This document shows positions 7,736-16,235 of a DNA stretch of 20,616 nucleotides, piece after piece. Source of the stretch: Gammaproteobacteria bacterium. GTDB taxonomy: Bacteria; Pseudomonadota; Gammaproteobacteria; Pseudomonadales; Azotimanducaceae. The notes under the pieces were generated by a model. That model worked only from the letters and a program-made list of their open reading frames with translations, made no database searches and was not told the origin of the DNA. The position numbers were made by a program, and so were the translations under genes. The stretch covers positions 1-20,616 of the forward strand of contig JAPPHP010000098.1 in NCBI GenBank assembly GCA_028821035.1. The letters are read 5' to 3'. Positions within the stretch are counted from its first letter, which is position 1. Every line of letters begins with the position of its first letter.

Positions 7736-9022
7736 TCAGGCGTCGCCACCCACGGACTCGCCGTGCTGGCTGTAGTCAAGCCCCTGGACCTCCTCGTCCG
7801 GGGTGACACGGAGGCCAATGACGACGCGTATGAGATATAGCAGCACCGCTGTGACCACGGCGCTCCAGCCGGCGACGAACAGGACGCCCTCCACCTGCAC
7901 CCAGACCTGCCAGAAGTTGCCCTCGACCGCTCCCGCGGCGCCGCCGATCTCCTCGAGCGCGAAAACCCCGGTCAGCACCGCACCCAGGAAACCCCCGACA
8001 CCGTGGATGCCGAAAACGTCGAGCGAGTCGTCGTAGCCCAGGCGGTACTTGAGCCAAGCGCATGCCCAGCAGCAACTGAAGCCGGCGACCACGCCAGTCG
8101 TGATACCGCCGGCGGGCGACACGTAACCCGCCGCCGGCGTGACCGCTACCAGTCCCGCGAGCGCTCCTGACAGCAGACCCACGATGCTCGGCCTCTTCAG
8201 CACCATCCACTCGTAGGCCATCCAGGTCAGCGCTCCCGCAGCGGCGGCAGTCTGCGTCACCAGCATCGCGAGCGTGGCGCTCGCTCCCGCGGCCAGAGCC
8301 GAACCGGCGTTGAATCCGAACCAGCCGATCCAGAGCATGGACACGCCGATGACGCTGAACATCGGATTGTGCGGCGCCATGTTGACCTCGCCGTATCCCG
8401 TGCGCCGACCGACGATCAGGCACGCGACCAGTCCCGCGATGCCCGCGTTGATGTGAACGATGGTCCCGCCGGCGTAGTCGAGCACCCCCATGTCGGCCAG
8501 GAATCCGCCGCCCCAGATCCAGTGGACTACCGGTGCGTACACCACGATGGACCAGGTCGCTATGAAGCAGATCAGGGCCGAGAACTTCATGCGGTCCGCG
8601 ACCGCTCCGGTGATGAGGGATGCCGCCACCACGGCGAAACCTAGCTGGAAGACCACGTAGAGGGACTCCGGGAACGTGCCGCGAATACCGCTCAAGTCGA
8701 GATTGGCGAGCAGAAGGAGACCGAAGTCGCCCACGTAGTCGTCGCCGCCCGAGAACGCGAGACTGTAGCCGACCATCGCCCAGACAACCGTGACGACGCA
8801 GCAGATGCCAAAGCACTGTCCGGAGATCGAGAGCATGTTCTTGCGGCGCACCAGGCCCCCATAGAACATGGCGATGCCGGGAATCGTCATCGTGAGTCCG
8901 AGGACCGTGGCCATCATCATCCACGCCGTATCGCCGCTGTCGATCGCGGGAGCCGAGTCGACCGCAAACGCCGGTGCGGCGCAGAGGAGCGCGGTCGCGC
9001 GGGCTAAAGCCAGAATCTTCAT
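7736..9022 (-). CDS. amt: ammonium transporter (Amt/MEP/Rh family)
   Basis: A 428-residue inner-membrane ammonium channel with a cleavable-looking N-terminal signal (to about residue 20) and roughly eleven hydrophobic helices. Diagnostic features are present: GIAMFYGGLVRRKN, the conserved Asp182 and first pore His190 in LDYAGGTIVHINAG, the second pore His340 in VFGIHGVGG, the WIGWFGFNAGSAL helix, and Trp170 in HWIWGGG. Length and motif order are those of a complete, functional family member. Amt genes usually follow glnK, the PII regulator; here there is none on either side, so control must come from an unlinked PII. A dyad (9065-9084) and a 10-bp palindrome (9042-9051) lie in the upstream region. 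I found no good sigma54 site. Confidence 0.95.
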   Translation of the reverse strand: MKILALARATALLCAAPAFAVDSAPAIDSGDTAWMMMATVLGLTMTIPGIAMFYGGLVRRKNMLSISGQCFGICCVVTVVWAMVGYSLAFSGGDDYVGDFGLLLLANLDLSGIRGTFPESLYVVFQLGFAVVAASLITGAVADRMKFSALICFIATWSIVVYAPVVHWIWGGGFLADMGVLDYAGGTIVHINAGIAGLVACLIVGRRTGYGEVNMAPHNPMFSVIGVSMLWIGWFGFNAGSALAAGASATLAMLVTQTAAAAGALTWMAYEWMVLKRPSIVGLLSGALAGLVAVTPAAGYVSPAGGITTGVVAGFSCCWACAWLKYRLGYDDSLDVFGIHGVGGFLGAVLTGVFALEEIGGAAGAVEGNFWQVWVQVEGVLFVAGWSAVVTAVLLYLIRVVIGLRVTPDEEVQGLDYSQHGESVGGDA

Positions 9023-9041
9023 GACACCACCACCATAACGC

Positions 9042-9084
9042 CCCGATCGGGTCTAGGTGAGATAAGCCAGCCAATTGCCTGGCT
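9042..9084 (-). promoter_or_regulatory. palindrome and dyad upstream of the ammonium transporter
   Basis: CCCGATCGGG at 9042-9051 is a perfect 10-bp palindrome. AGCCAG (9065-9070) and CTGGCT (9079-9084) form a 6-bp dyad with an 8-nt centre. Both lie within 65 bp of the start codon, a likely place for regulator binding or leader structure. Which protein, if any, binds is unknown. Confidence 0.3.
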
Positions 9085-9682
9085 CGACGAGCGAAGTCCG
9101 CCGCTTCCCCACCGGGGGGGCTCGCGTGTGCGCGAGGGGCCTGCATCCGGCTGCGTTATAGCCCACCTCTCGCGCGGCCCGGAGGCACCCTGGAAGTCGC
9201 TACGAAGATCTCGAAGTGCACAGGTCGACGACCGTCCTCGCAAGGTGGCGGTGCCGCAGAGTCGCGCTGGCATGGCCACGCTTCCTTTCGTTGCCACGGC
9301 TCTTAACTCTACGCCCCCGACTGACAGCAAATCCACTAGTGTGTGTCCGTACAGTAGTCGGCCGCCATGAGGAGGTCCGGGGCTTCGTACCCATCCTTCA
9401 GCCTACCTGCGCACATCTGTGCGGCGCCCGCGTCCATCTCCCGGGCACTCCCGGGCACCCTGGTTCCAGACATGAGCGTCGCCGTATCGGACGTTCGCGT
9501 TGCAGAGTTCCATCGCTGCGGCGACCCAGTCACCGCCAAACGTGTCGGCATGCCGAAGGTGACGGTCTTTTCTACTGCGAACCGCGGTAGTCGCGGTCGG
9601 AATCGTCGGGGCTCACGACCTCCACAACGAGGTCAGCACCAAGCCAGTATCTCCCTGTCCCTCATGCGTCGGGGTCGAACCA

Positions 9683-9728
9683 ACCGCCTCCAGGGGCGGA
9701 ACCCATGCCCCCATGTGCCGGAGGCGGT
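9683..9728. repeat. nested inverted repeat (stem within stem)
   Basis: ACCGCCTCC (9683-9691) pairs with GGAGGCGGT (9720-9728), a perfect 9-bp outer stem. Inside it GGGGC (9693-9697) pairs with GCCCC (9707-9711) over a 9-nt loop. The two stems could stack with a small bulge on one side. No gene covers this region. Confidence 0.5.
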
Positions 9729-10080
9729 CGGCTCGTCTACCCGAGCCATCATCCTGCAAACGGGCGGTGACCCGCAACCACCCGAACCTCCGGTCAACAA
9801 CCCACCACCGCCATAGCTGCGCAGGAATGTGGAGGACACAACCCGAGACGCCCAGAAGACGATCCCCTTACGCCAGGGTCCAGGCGGCGTTGGTGGGGAT
9901 GGCCGTCGCGGTGACCGGAATCGGGTATCGCAACCGCAACAACCGCTACTTCGCCGCGGCCGCCGACCGCTACCTCGCCAAGATGGCGGCCCCGCCGGCA
10001 GCAACGGCGCGCCAAGCACTTCCGGGAACGCCTGATCACCGACAGTCGTCGCCGAGACCTGTAGTCGTGACGACTCTGGC

Positions 10081-10147
10081 GTGACCGCCGGGTCACCGGG
10101 GATCACTGTAGAGCCGTATCGGCCTGCTTGACCAGTCGCCTCGGTCA
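10081..10147. repeat. two GGTCA-type dyads upstream of the DUF3604 gene
   Basis: GTGACC-gccg-GGTCAC at 10081-10096 is a perfect 6-bp stem with a 4-nt loop. TGACC (10129-10133) and GGTCA (10143-10147) repeat the same half-site 48 bp further on. They lie 115-180 bp before the DUF3604 start codon and could be binding sites for one dimeric regulator. Confidence 0.3.
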
Positions 10148-10261
10148 GACACGATCGCGAATTCCGGGCTCGCCGACGCGAGCGAGGAGCAAGGGCAGCT
10201 TGCACCCCCACGTCCACATCCGACACACTTCCATGCGGCCCGTTGCGACGAGGGCGAGATC

Positions 10262-12220
10262 ATGCCGCGTTTCGGATTGCTGCTCTTGAGCGGGCTGCTG
10301 GCGGCTGCGTGCGAGCCGCCGGCGGAGCAGGCGCCACCCGGGGACGACGCCACGAACGCCGCGGCCGCCGCACAGGACGAGGCACCCGTAGAAGCCAGTC
10401 CCGCCCCCGAACGCTGGGCATTCTTCGGCGACCTGCACGTCCACACCGCGTATTCGTACGATGCCTTCGTCTTCGGTACGCGGGCCGACCCGGACGCCGC
10501 GCACGAGTTCGCCAAGGGCAACCCCATCGAGCACCCGGCAGGGTTCACGATGCAGCTCGACACCCCGCTCGACTTCCACGGCGTGAGCGATCACGCGAAC
10601 TATCTCGGCATGCTGCCGGCGATGCTCGATCCCGACCAACCGGCGTACAACCATCCTGCGGCGGAGACGGTGCGCACCGCGAAGACCGCGACCGAGCGGC
10701 GCGGCATCTTCAGGGCCCTGCAGCCCTACGTCCGCTACATGGAGGACGCGGACCCCTCCGTGGGCGAGCACCTCGACATGAACGTCGTGCGCTCCGCCTG
10801 GTCCGAGATCGTCGCGAGCGCGAACCGCCACGACGACCCGGGGACCTACACGGCCTTCATTGCCTACGAGTACACGTCCGCCGGGGCCGGAGGCATCTAC
10901 AACAACCTGCACCGCAACGTCGTGTTCCGCGGCGGTGTCGCGCCGGCAGCGCCGTTCTCCCGGCTCGAGTCCTTCAACCCCGAGGACCTGTGGGCGGTGA
11001 TGGACGCGTGGCGCACCGCCGGCATCGACTCCCTGGCGATCCCGCACAACATGAACGGGTCCGGCGGGCGCATGTTCGAGTACACGTACTTCGACCGCGA
11101 GACGCCCATCGACGCGGCGTACGTGGACCAGCGCGCACGCAACGAGACCACGGTCGAGATCACGCAGGCGAAGGGCACATCGGAGACCCATCCCGCCCTC
11201 TCGCCGAACGACGAGTGGGCCGGTTTCGAGATCATGCCGTACCGCGTCTCCACCTCGATCCTGAGCGAGCCCGAGGGCAGCTACGTGCGCAACGCCCTGC
11301 ACCGCGGCCTCGAGATCGCCGAGGGCGGCCTGGCCAACCCCTACAAGTTCGGCTTCATCGGCTCGAGCGACACCCACACCGCCGCCGGGGCCTTTGACGA
11401 AGAGACGTACTGGGACGCCGCCGGGCTTACGCAGGTGACCGCCGACCGGCGCGGTTCGATCCCGGTGCTGCCCGACAGCGAAGAGGCCGCCGGCGATACC
11501 GTCGACGACGGCAGCGGGCGTCAGTACCGCTTCACCACGGCGACCACGCACGGCGCGTCCGGCCTCGCCGGGGTCTGGGCGGAGGAGAACACGCGCGCTT
11601 CGCTGTTCGACGCCATGCGCCGCAGGGAGACCTTCGCCACTTCCGGCCCGCGCATCCGCGTGCGGTTCTTCGGCGGCGAGGGCCTCGCCGGGCTCGACAC
11701 GGGCGGCCCCGAACTGGTCGCGAACGCGTATCGGCGCGGCGTGCCCATGGGCGGCGACCTGCCCGCGTCCAACGGCACGCCGCCGACCTTCCTGGCCTGG
11801 GCCGCGCGCGACCCCCTCGCGGCGCCCCTGCAGCGCATGCAGATCGTGAAAGGCTGGCTCGCGGAAGGGGCGACCGGGGAGATCGTCTACGACGTGGCCT
11901 GCTCCGACGGCCTGACCGTCGATCCCGAGACGCACCGGTGCCCGTCGAACGGCGCTACCGTCGATTTCGCGACGTGCGCCATCAGCGCCGACGCCGGCGC
12001 TTCGGAGCTACAGGTCGTCTGGACGGACCCCGACTTCAACCCGGCGCAGCCGGCCTTCTACTACGTGCGCGTTCTCGAGAACCCGACCTGCCGGTGGTCG
12101 ACGTGGGATGCGTTGCGCGCCGGCGTGGCGCCGCGGCAGGACTTCGCGGCGGCGATCCAGGAGCGCGCGTGGTCGTCGCCGATCTGGTACACGGGCGGTG
12201 GGGAGGCGGCGGAGGGCTAA
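10262..12220 (+). CDS. DUF3604 family PHP-like lipoprotein
   Basis: A 652-residue protein of the DUF3604 family, whose members have a PHP-like metallohydrolase fold; substrates are not established. A short hydrophobic signal ends in LAAAC (Cys17), a plausible lipobox, then an Ala/Pro/Asp-rich linker to about residue 50. Likely metal-site motifs are GDLHVHTAYSYD (His59, His61), GVSDHANYLG (Asp110, His111), AYEYT (Glu203), IPHNMN (His262) and GSSDTHT (Asp370, His372). The C-terminal third contains WAEENTRASLFDAMRRRETFATSGPRI in pieces typical of the family, and WTDPDFNPAQPAFYYVRV. Length is normal and the gene looks intact. ATG 10262 has GAGG about ten bases upstream. It stands alone, convergent with the ATPase operon 35 bp away. 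Confidence 0.9.
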   Translation: MPRFGLLLLSGLLAAACEPPAEQAPPGDDATNAAAAAQDEAPVEASPAPERWAFFGDLHVHTAYSYDAFVFGTRADPDAAHEFAKGNPIEHPAGFTMQLDTPLDFHGVSDHANYLGMLPAMLDPDQPAYNHPAAETVRTAKTATERRGIFRALQPYVRYMEDADPSVGEHLDMNVVRSAWSEIVASANRHDDPGTYTAFIAYEYTSAGAGGIYNNLHRNVVFRGGVAPAAPFSRLESFNPEDLWAVMDAWRTAGIDSLAIPHNMNGSGGRMFEYTYFDRETPIDAAYVDQRARNETTVEITQAKGTSETHPALSPNDEWAGFEIMPYRVSTSILSEPEGSYVRNALHRGLEIAEGGLANPYKFGFIGSSDTHTAAGAFDEETYWDAAGLTQVTADRRGSIPVLPDSEEAAGDTVDDGSGRQYRFTTATTHGASGLAGVWAEENTRASLFDAMRRRETFATSGPRIRVRFFGGEGLAGLDTGGPELVANAYRRGVPMGGDLPASNGTPPTFLAWAARDPLAAPLQRMQIVKGWLAEGATGEIVYDVACSDGLTVDPETHRCPSNGATVDFATCAISADAGASELQVVWTDPDFNPAQPAFYYVRVLENPTCRWSTWDALRAGVAPRQDFAAAIQERAWSSPIWYTGGGEAAEG

Positions 12221-12255
12221 GGACGCCGGGCGGGTCCGACCATCCGAAGAGAGCG

Positions 12256-14901
12256 TCAGCCAAAAGCGCCGCGAGCCGCCCGATCCGCCCATTCTTTGCG
12301 AATGTCGGCGGCGACTTCGAGGACTTCGGCGGGCGCTCGAACGTCCCGGCCGCACTCCTGCTCCAACGCCACCCGCAGCGGCCCGATCACCTCCGCGCGC
12401 TCCTCGTCTTCGAGAATCAGTTCCAGCAAATCCTCTGGGGACGCGCCGCCTGACACCAGTGACGCGACCAATTCGGTCATGGCCTGGATCGCGCGAGGAG
12501 TCGGCGAGAGAGTCGTGTAAGCGGTGCGCGCTGCCTCCATCGCCTCCTTAAATCTCCGCAGGCGGAGAAAGCCAGTGGCCCTCAAGTAACTCGCCCGCCA
12601 CGCGAAGGTAAGCTCCAACCCATCATCCAATTCCCCGAACGTCCGCTCGAGTTCGTCCGCAACGCGTATCGCCTCGGCTTCGCGTCCAGTCTCAAGCAGG
12701 ATTCCACCCTTCACAACCAGGGCCCAAGCCGCCGATGCTCTCAAACCGACGCTGTCGGCCTCGCCGAATCGACGCAACAGATCCTCACAAAGCTCCTCGG
12801 CGAGAGGATACGTGTTCCCTTGCGCGTGGACGCTTGCCTGCGCCAGCAACGCCGGCGCGACGACACTCCGCAAGTCGGGTTCCTCACTCTCCCGATAGCG
12901 ATCCACCACGCGCCGCCAGGAAGCCAAGGCATCTTCGGCGCTGCCTAGCCGTTGGTGGGCGAAACCGGCATGCAGGAGGGCTCTGGCCACCTCCGCTTTC
13001 AGAATGGACTCGTTGTTCTCCCCGTATTGCGCGACGACCTGCTCGCAGACACCGATCACGGCGGTGTCGTCATCGAGTCTGGCAAACGCGGCGCGTTTGG
13101 TCGCGAGCATTCTGGCGAGCCGCCACCGCTCCTCTGGAGTCCGGCCAGTCCCAAACATGCGCTGCGCGTCGTCGGCTACGCGCACCGCGACATCCGAATC
13201 GCCTAGTTCCAGAAGAGCAACAGCCTTCAAATCCAGAGCACTGAGCAACGATGAGGCAACGCGGAGGTCGCCGCGGTTGGCCGAGAACATACCTAGCATC
13301 CTGTCGTACACCGCGGCCGCTTCACGCAGCCTGTTCTCCGACTGCAGGGTACTTCCGTTACTCAGCATGACCTTGGCCACCATCGCACCGGCTTTCGCAC
13401 TGCCAATATCGCCGAGGTGCTCCTCGATCTTCTCGTACGCTCCGAACAACTCCTCCACGTCCCCAAGCTCGGCGTAGGCCATCGCCTTGGCAAGCAGCAT
13501 CGTCAGCGCGGGCAGTCCCGCCGCCGCGCCGGCAAGGAGATGATCGGCGACCTCGATGGCTTCGCGAAAGCGCCCTGTGGCCAAAGATGTCATGAGCTTG
13601 CGTCCGCCAGGCAGCGGCCCCCTCGAATGCTCGGCCAACGTCGCATCGAACGCACGCAACAGCCCTTCCTGAATCGGTGGCGACTCCACTGCCTCGCGAG
13701 CGAGCACTTCCCACATGCCCGCCAACTCGTCCTCGCTGTAAAACGCCGTCATGAAGCGGATCAGGTTCTCGACGACCGCCGCTTCGTCGCGTTCCCGTCT
13801 GAGTTTGTAATAGATGCCGTACAACCGCTCGGTCGCCGTATAGCGGCGCCGCTTCCCGGTCCCTTCAAAGCCGACGAGTCCCTTGGCCAGCAACCTGCCC
13901 AACAGTGTCGAGGTCGCCCGCACATCCATCCTCGCCCGCTCGGCGATCTCGCCCGTAGTTGACGGCTGCCACAAGTCGACCACCGCGACGTAGACGCGGC
14001 GTTCTCCCTTCGCCAGGACCTCGAGATGACCTCGAAAGTACTCGGTGTACTCGTCGATGACGGTGACAAGTTCCTCCATGAGTTGCTTCAGCGACTGATG
14101 GCGCGCGAACTCCGCCACCATCACCAGCAACCGGGGACTACCGCCGGTCAGGATTTCCAGGGGACGCATCGAGCGATCGGTCACGTCGTCGCCACAGATC
14201 ACGTTCCATAGACGCCGGCAGCCGTCCGTGTCCAAGGGCTTGAGCTCCAGGAAGCGGAACATCTCGAAGAACGGCTGGTCCACGTGCTCCAATCCGGCAA
14301 ACCGCGCGGTTGCCGTGCCAACCAACATGATCCGCGGCTCCGTCTGCAGCACGCCCCGGAGTTGCCAGCCGAAGTCGTCGTCCACGTCGCCCCACAGGTC
14401 CTGCATGTTCTCGACCATGAAGACCAGGCGCCGCCCCAACCTGTCCGCAGCATCCAGGATGGCGGCATATGCCTGTCCGGCAAGGTCCCTGGGGTTTCTT
14501 CCGAGAAAGTCCGTCCTCGACCGCCGTAGCTCGTCGGCCAACTCCGGCTCGCTGCCGGCGATCTCCCGGGCGAACTGGAATAGCGTCTCCGCCCAGAAGT
14601 CCCCCAAGTTGAATACCTCAAAGTTCTCCTCCATGAACCTGATCGGCAGAAGTCGGGTTGAAAGCTCCGCGTCGGTCCGGAGTTCCGCCGCCACCCGCGC
14701 CAGCAGCATCGTCTTGCCCCTGCCACGCGGAGCCACCACCATGAGGTGCTGACAGCTCGGCGCGTCGACATTGCCGCGCAACACATCAAGGACCGTCACG
14801 AATTCCTCGCGACGGACCACGAACTGCCGCTTGATTTCCTCGTCCGACTGCAGCGTGCCGGGATTGAACTTGCGGACCGGGTTGCCGGCCGGGACGATCA
14901 C
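12256..14901 (-). CDS. large P-loop ATPase with winged helix and TPR-like repeats
   Basis: An 881-residue protein starting at GTG 14901, which overlaps the preceding stop as GTGA and has AGAAGG upstream. The longer in-frame ATG at 14973 would lie well inside the previous gene. After an N-terminal segment (NPGTLQSDEEIKRQFVVRREEF) comes a P-loop APRGRGKT (57-64), with Ala in place of the usual first Gly. The Walker B strand is LVFMVENMQ (159-167), with Glu-Asn instead of Asp-Glu. A sensor strand IMLVGTATA (191-199) and the GGSPRLLV motif (253-260), typical of STAND and archaeal-type ATPases, follow. A winged helix is likely at about 300-370 (TTGEIAERARMDVRATSTLLGRLL). The C-terminal half (about 440-840) is alpha-helical with TPR-like repeats, suited to partner binding. 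It is the second gene of a two-gene operon; activity is inferred, not shown. Confidence 0.85.
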   Translation of the reverse strand: MIVPAGNPVRKFNPGTLQSDEEIKRQFVVRREEFVTVLDVLRGNVDAPSCQHLMVVAPRGRGKTMLLARVAAELRTDAELSTRLLPIRFMEENFEVFNLGDFWAETLFQFAREIAGSEPELADELRRSRTDFLGRNPRDLAGQAYAAILDAADRLGRRLVFMVENMQDLWGDVDDDFGWQLRGVLQTEPRIMLVGTATARFAGLEHVDQPFFEMFRFLELKPLDTDGCRRLWNVICGDDVTDRSMRPLEILTGGSPRLLVMVAEFARHQSLKQLMEELVTVIDEYTEYFRGHLEVLAKGERRVYVAVVDLWQPSTTGEIAERARMDVRATSTLLGRLLAKGLVGFEGTGKRRRYTATERLYGIYYKLRRERDEAAVVENLIRFMTAFYSEDELAGMWEVLAREAVESPPIQEGLLRAFDATLAEHSRGPLPGGRKLMTSLATGRFREAIEVADHLLAGAAAGLPALTMLLAKAMAYAELGDVEELFGAYEKIEEHLGDIGSAKAGAMVAKVMLSNGSTLQSENRLREAAAVYDRMLGMFSANRGDLRVASSLLSALDLKAVALLELGDSDVAVRVADDAQRMFGTGRTPEERWRLARMLATKRAAFARLDDDTAVIGVCEQVVAQYGENNESILKAEVARALLHAGFAHQRLGSAEDALASWRRVVDRYRESEEPDLRSVVAPALLAQASVHAQGNTYPLAEELCEDLLRRFGEADSVGLRASAAWALVVKGGILLETGREAEAIRVADELERTFGELDDGLELTFAWRASYLRATGFLRLRRFKEAMEAARTAYTTLSPTPRAIQAMTELVASLVSGGASPEDLLELILEDEERAEVIGPLRVALEQECGRDVRAPAEVLEVAADIRKEWADRAARGAFG

Positions 14902-16136
14902 CGGCGTACCTTCTCTTGTTGGCGGAGACGGTCTTCGACGCGCACGTACCCGTGTTCGAACCGAGCCCGCCACCAGTCACCGAGCAGCTTGGACGCGAAC
15001 CGATGTCCGTGTTCCGTGGCTTCCAGGTAGCCGTCGTGTTCCAGAACCTCCAGCACTTGGCCCGTGCGTGCCTCCACGCTCTCGTCAAGCGCCTCGTAGA
15101 GCATCTCCAGGCATCGCCGAGCCCCGCTGGTGAGGGTCCCCTGGGTGGCCGCTTCCGTGAGCATGTCCATGGCGATCCGGTATTCAAGCTCGTCCATGTT
15201 GTCGTGCAGTCGCGACTCGTAGTGTTTCAAGTCGCCTTGCCCCCACGGGCCGAGCAGGGAGGAGCGGTAGACGCGTTCCACCGCGTCGAGCGTCAGTCGA
15301 TCGACCGCCTGCATCTTCGCATCGTCCCGCAGGTGGGCGAAGAACGACTGCACGTGCTGGGGGATGCCGAGGCCAAGCTTGCCATGTACGGTCGCCGCCA
15401 CGTCCTCGTCGAGCGCCAATCCATGGCTCTCGGCCAGCCGTTCGAGACAAGCGACACTCGCGTCGGCACTCCAGGGCCCCACACGAAAGGGATGGAGGTA
15501 GTTGATCCGGTCCGACATCCCCAGCCGCCCGACGAGCGGCGCAAGCCCGATGCTTCCGGAGACCATCAGGACGGCCGTCTGGTCGCCCATCGTCTGGAAC
15601 GTTGCACGCAGCCAGCTCAGAAACTCGTCCACGCGCCTGCCGTCGCCGTCATCGTCCCGCAAGAGACGCGCAAGGAAGATCGGCAGTTCGTCCAGCACGA
15701 TGAGCACCCGACGCTCCTGGCGCCCGCAGTCTCGCAGCAGCCCTTCGCCGTAACGCCGCCAGTTACCGGCGGTCAGACCCGCACGCACCTTGAGGCGAAA
15801 CTGCGCGGCGCTGACCTCGTCCACGTTGTCGAGCACTTGCCGCATCGACGCCATCAGACGCGACGCGACCGGTTGGATGGGATGCACCTCCTCCGCCAGT
15901 TGCGCCGTAACGTCCTCTCCGCTCGAGGCCATCTCCGTGTTGACGAACAGGAAGATCCAGCCTTCCTCGCCCAGACGCCGGCCAAGTTCCCGGGCGATGC
16001 TCGTCTTGCCCATGCGGCGTTGGCCGGTCAGGAGAATGTGGTTGCCCGCGCGTACGTGCTCGCCCAGCACCTCCAGTTCGGCCTCCCTGCCGAAAAAGTC
16101 CTCCCCGGACACCCAGCGGCCTGTCGCCGACTTCAT
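14898..16136 (-). CDS. AAA/STAND-type ATPase, first gene of a coupled pair
   Basis: A 412-residue cytoplasmic ATPase of the archaeal-ATPase (COG1672-like) type. ATG at 16136 has GGGAGG four bases upstream (16141-16146); the longer start at 16169 would run through the promoter repeats. FFGREAELEVL (14-24) is the usual entry motif. Walker A is GQRRMGKT (38-45), Walker B is VLIVLDE (144-150), and a sensor strand is VLMVSGSIGL (189-198). The C-terminus (about 340-395) resembles a winged helix (EVLEHDGYLEATEHGHRF, LLGDWWR). All core residues are present, so it should hydrolyse ATP, unlike its partner, whose motifs deviate. Stop and next start overlap as GTGA, so the two are made together. Such ATPase pairs occur in signalling and conflict contexts; no effector nuclease, protease or toxin is visible here. 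Confidence 0.87.
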   Translation of the reverse strand: MKSATGRWVSGEDFFGREAELEVLGEHVRAGNHILLTGQRRMGKTSIARELGRRLGEEGWIFLFVNTEMASSGEDVTAQLAEEVHPIQPVASRLMASMRQVLDNVDEVSAAQFRLKVRAGLTAGNWRRYGEGLLRDCGRQERRVLIVLDELPIFLARLLRDDDGDGRRVDEFLSWLRATFQTMGDQTAVLMVSGSIGLAPLVGRLGMSDRINYLHPFRVGPWSADASVACLERLAESHGLALDEDVAATVHGKLGLGIPQHVQSFFAHLRDDAKMQAVDRLTLDAVERVYRSSLLGPWGQGDLKHYESRLHDNMDELEYRIAMDMLTEAATQGTLTSGARRCLEMLYEALDESVEARTGQVLEVLEHDGYLEATEHGHRFASKLLGDWWRARFEHGYVRVEDRLRQQEKVRR

Positions 16137-16161
16137 CCAACCTCCCGAGCGCCGCCAAGGA

Positions 16162-16230
16162 CATGTCAACGATCATGTTGACAACAGAATGGTTGTCAAC
16201 AAATCAGTTGTCAACCGCTTTGTTGAATGT
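16162..16230. repeat. five-unit array of GTTGTCAAC-type sites at exact 15-bp spacing
   Basis: Nine-base sites begin at 16162 (CATGTCAAC), 16177 (GTTGACAAC), 16192 (GTTGTCAAC), 16207 (GTTGTCAAC) and 16222 (GTTGAATGT, a half-site only). The core GTTG-N-CAAC is self-complementary, and the six bases between sites differ. Every second-strand reading of a full unit contains TTGACA, so binding would cover the -35 region of the ATPase operon. It lies between the cyclotransferase stop and the ATPase start, and looks like a cooperative operator. Confidence 0.75.
16172..16199 (-). promoter_or_regulatory. candidate promoter of the ATPase operon inside the repeat array
   Basis: On the minus strand a perfect -35 TTGACA (16199-16194) is followed after 16 nt by CATGAT (16177-16172; four of six -10 matches). 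Transcription would begin near 16166, about 30 nt before the ATG at 16136, leaving room for the ribosome binding site. Both hexamers are built from the repeat units, so operator occupancy should block it. Confidence 0.45.
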
Positions 16231-16235
16231 TTCGG

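Larger units (their letters stand above)
9023..10261. other. 1.2-kb stretch without a supported gene
   Basis: Open frames of 60-200 codons occur on both strands (for example 9367-9816 plus and 9633-10226 minus). They overlap each other and have Arg/Pro/Ser-rich translations. I found no recognisable motif, signal peptide or convincing ribosome binding site. Visible structure is limited to inverted repeats: CTCGCG-tgtg-CGCGAG at 9121-9136, a nested repeat at 9683-9728, and GTGACC/GGTCAC dyads at 10081-10096 and 10129-10147. It may be a decayed element or a structured non-coding region. Confidence 0.45.

Noticed and set aside
9660..9685. tRNA-like GGTTCGACCCC on the minus strand
   Set aside because: It resembles a T-loop, but I could not place an acceptor stem, anticodon arm or D-arm around it.
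9367..9816. 149-codon plus-strand open frame as a real gene
   Set aside because: No convincing ribosome binding site or family motif, a proline run at the end, and a competing antisense frame; left as unassigned.
10145..11935. 596-codon open frame on the minus strand
   Set aside because: It is antisense to the DUF3604 gene, whose motifs and signal peptide are clear; the antisense translation has low complexity.
16137..16169. Longer N-terminus for the first ATPase
   Set aside because: The ATG at 16136 has GGGAGG at ideal spacing, and the extension would translate into the repeat array and past the predicted transcription start.
16162..16230. CRISPR array or plasmid-type iteron origin
   Set aside because: The 9-bp units and 6-bp gaps are far too short for CRISPR. 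No replication protein or AT-rich unwinding region is adjacent, so an operator is the simpler reading.
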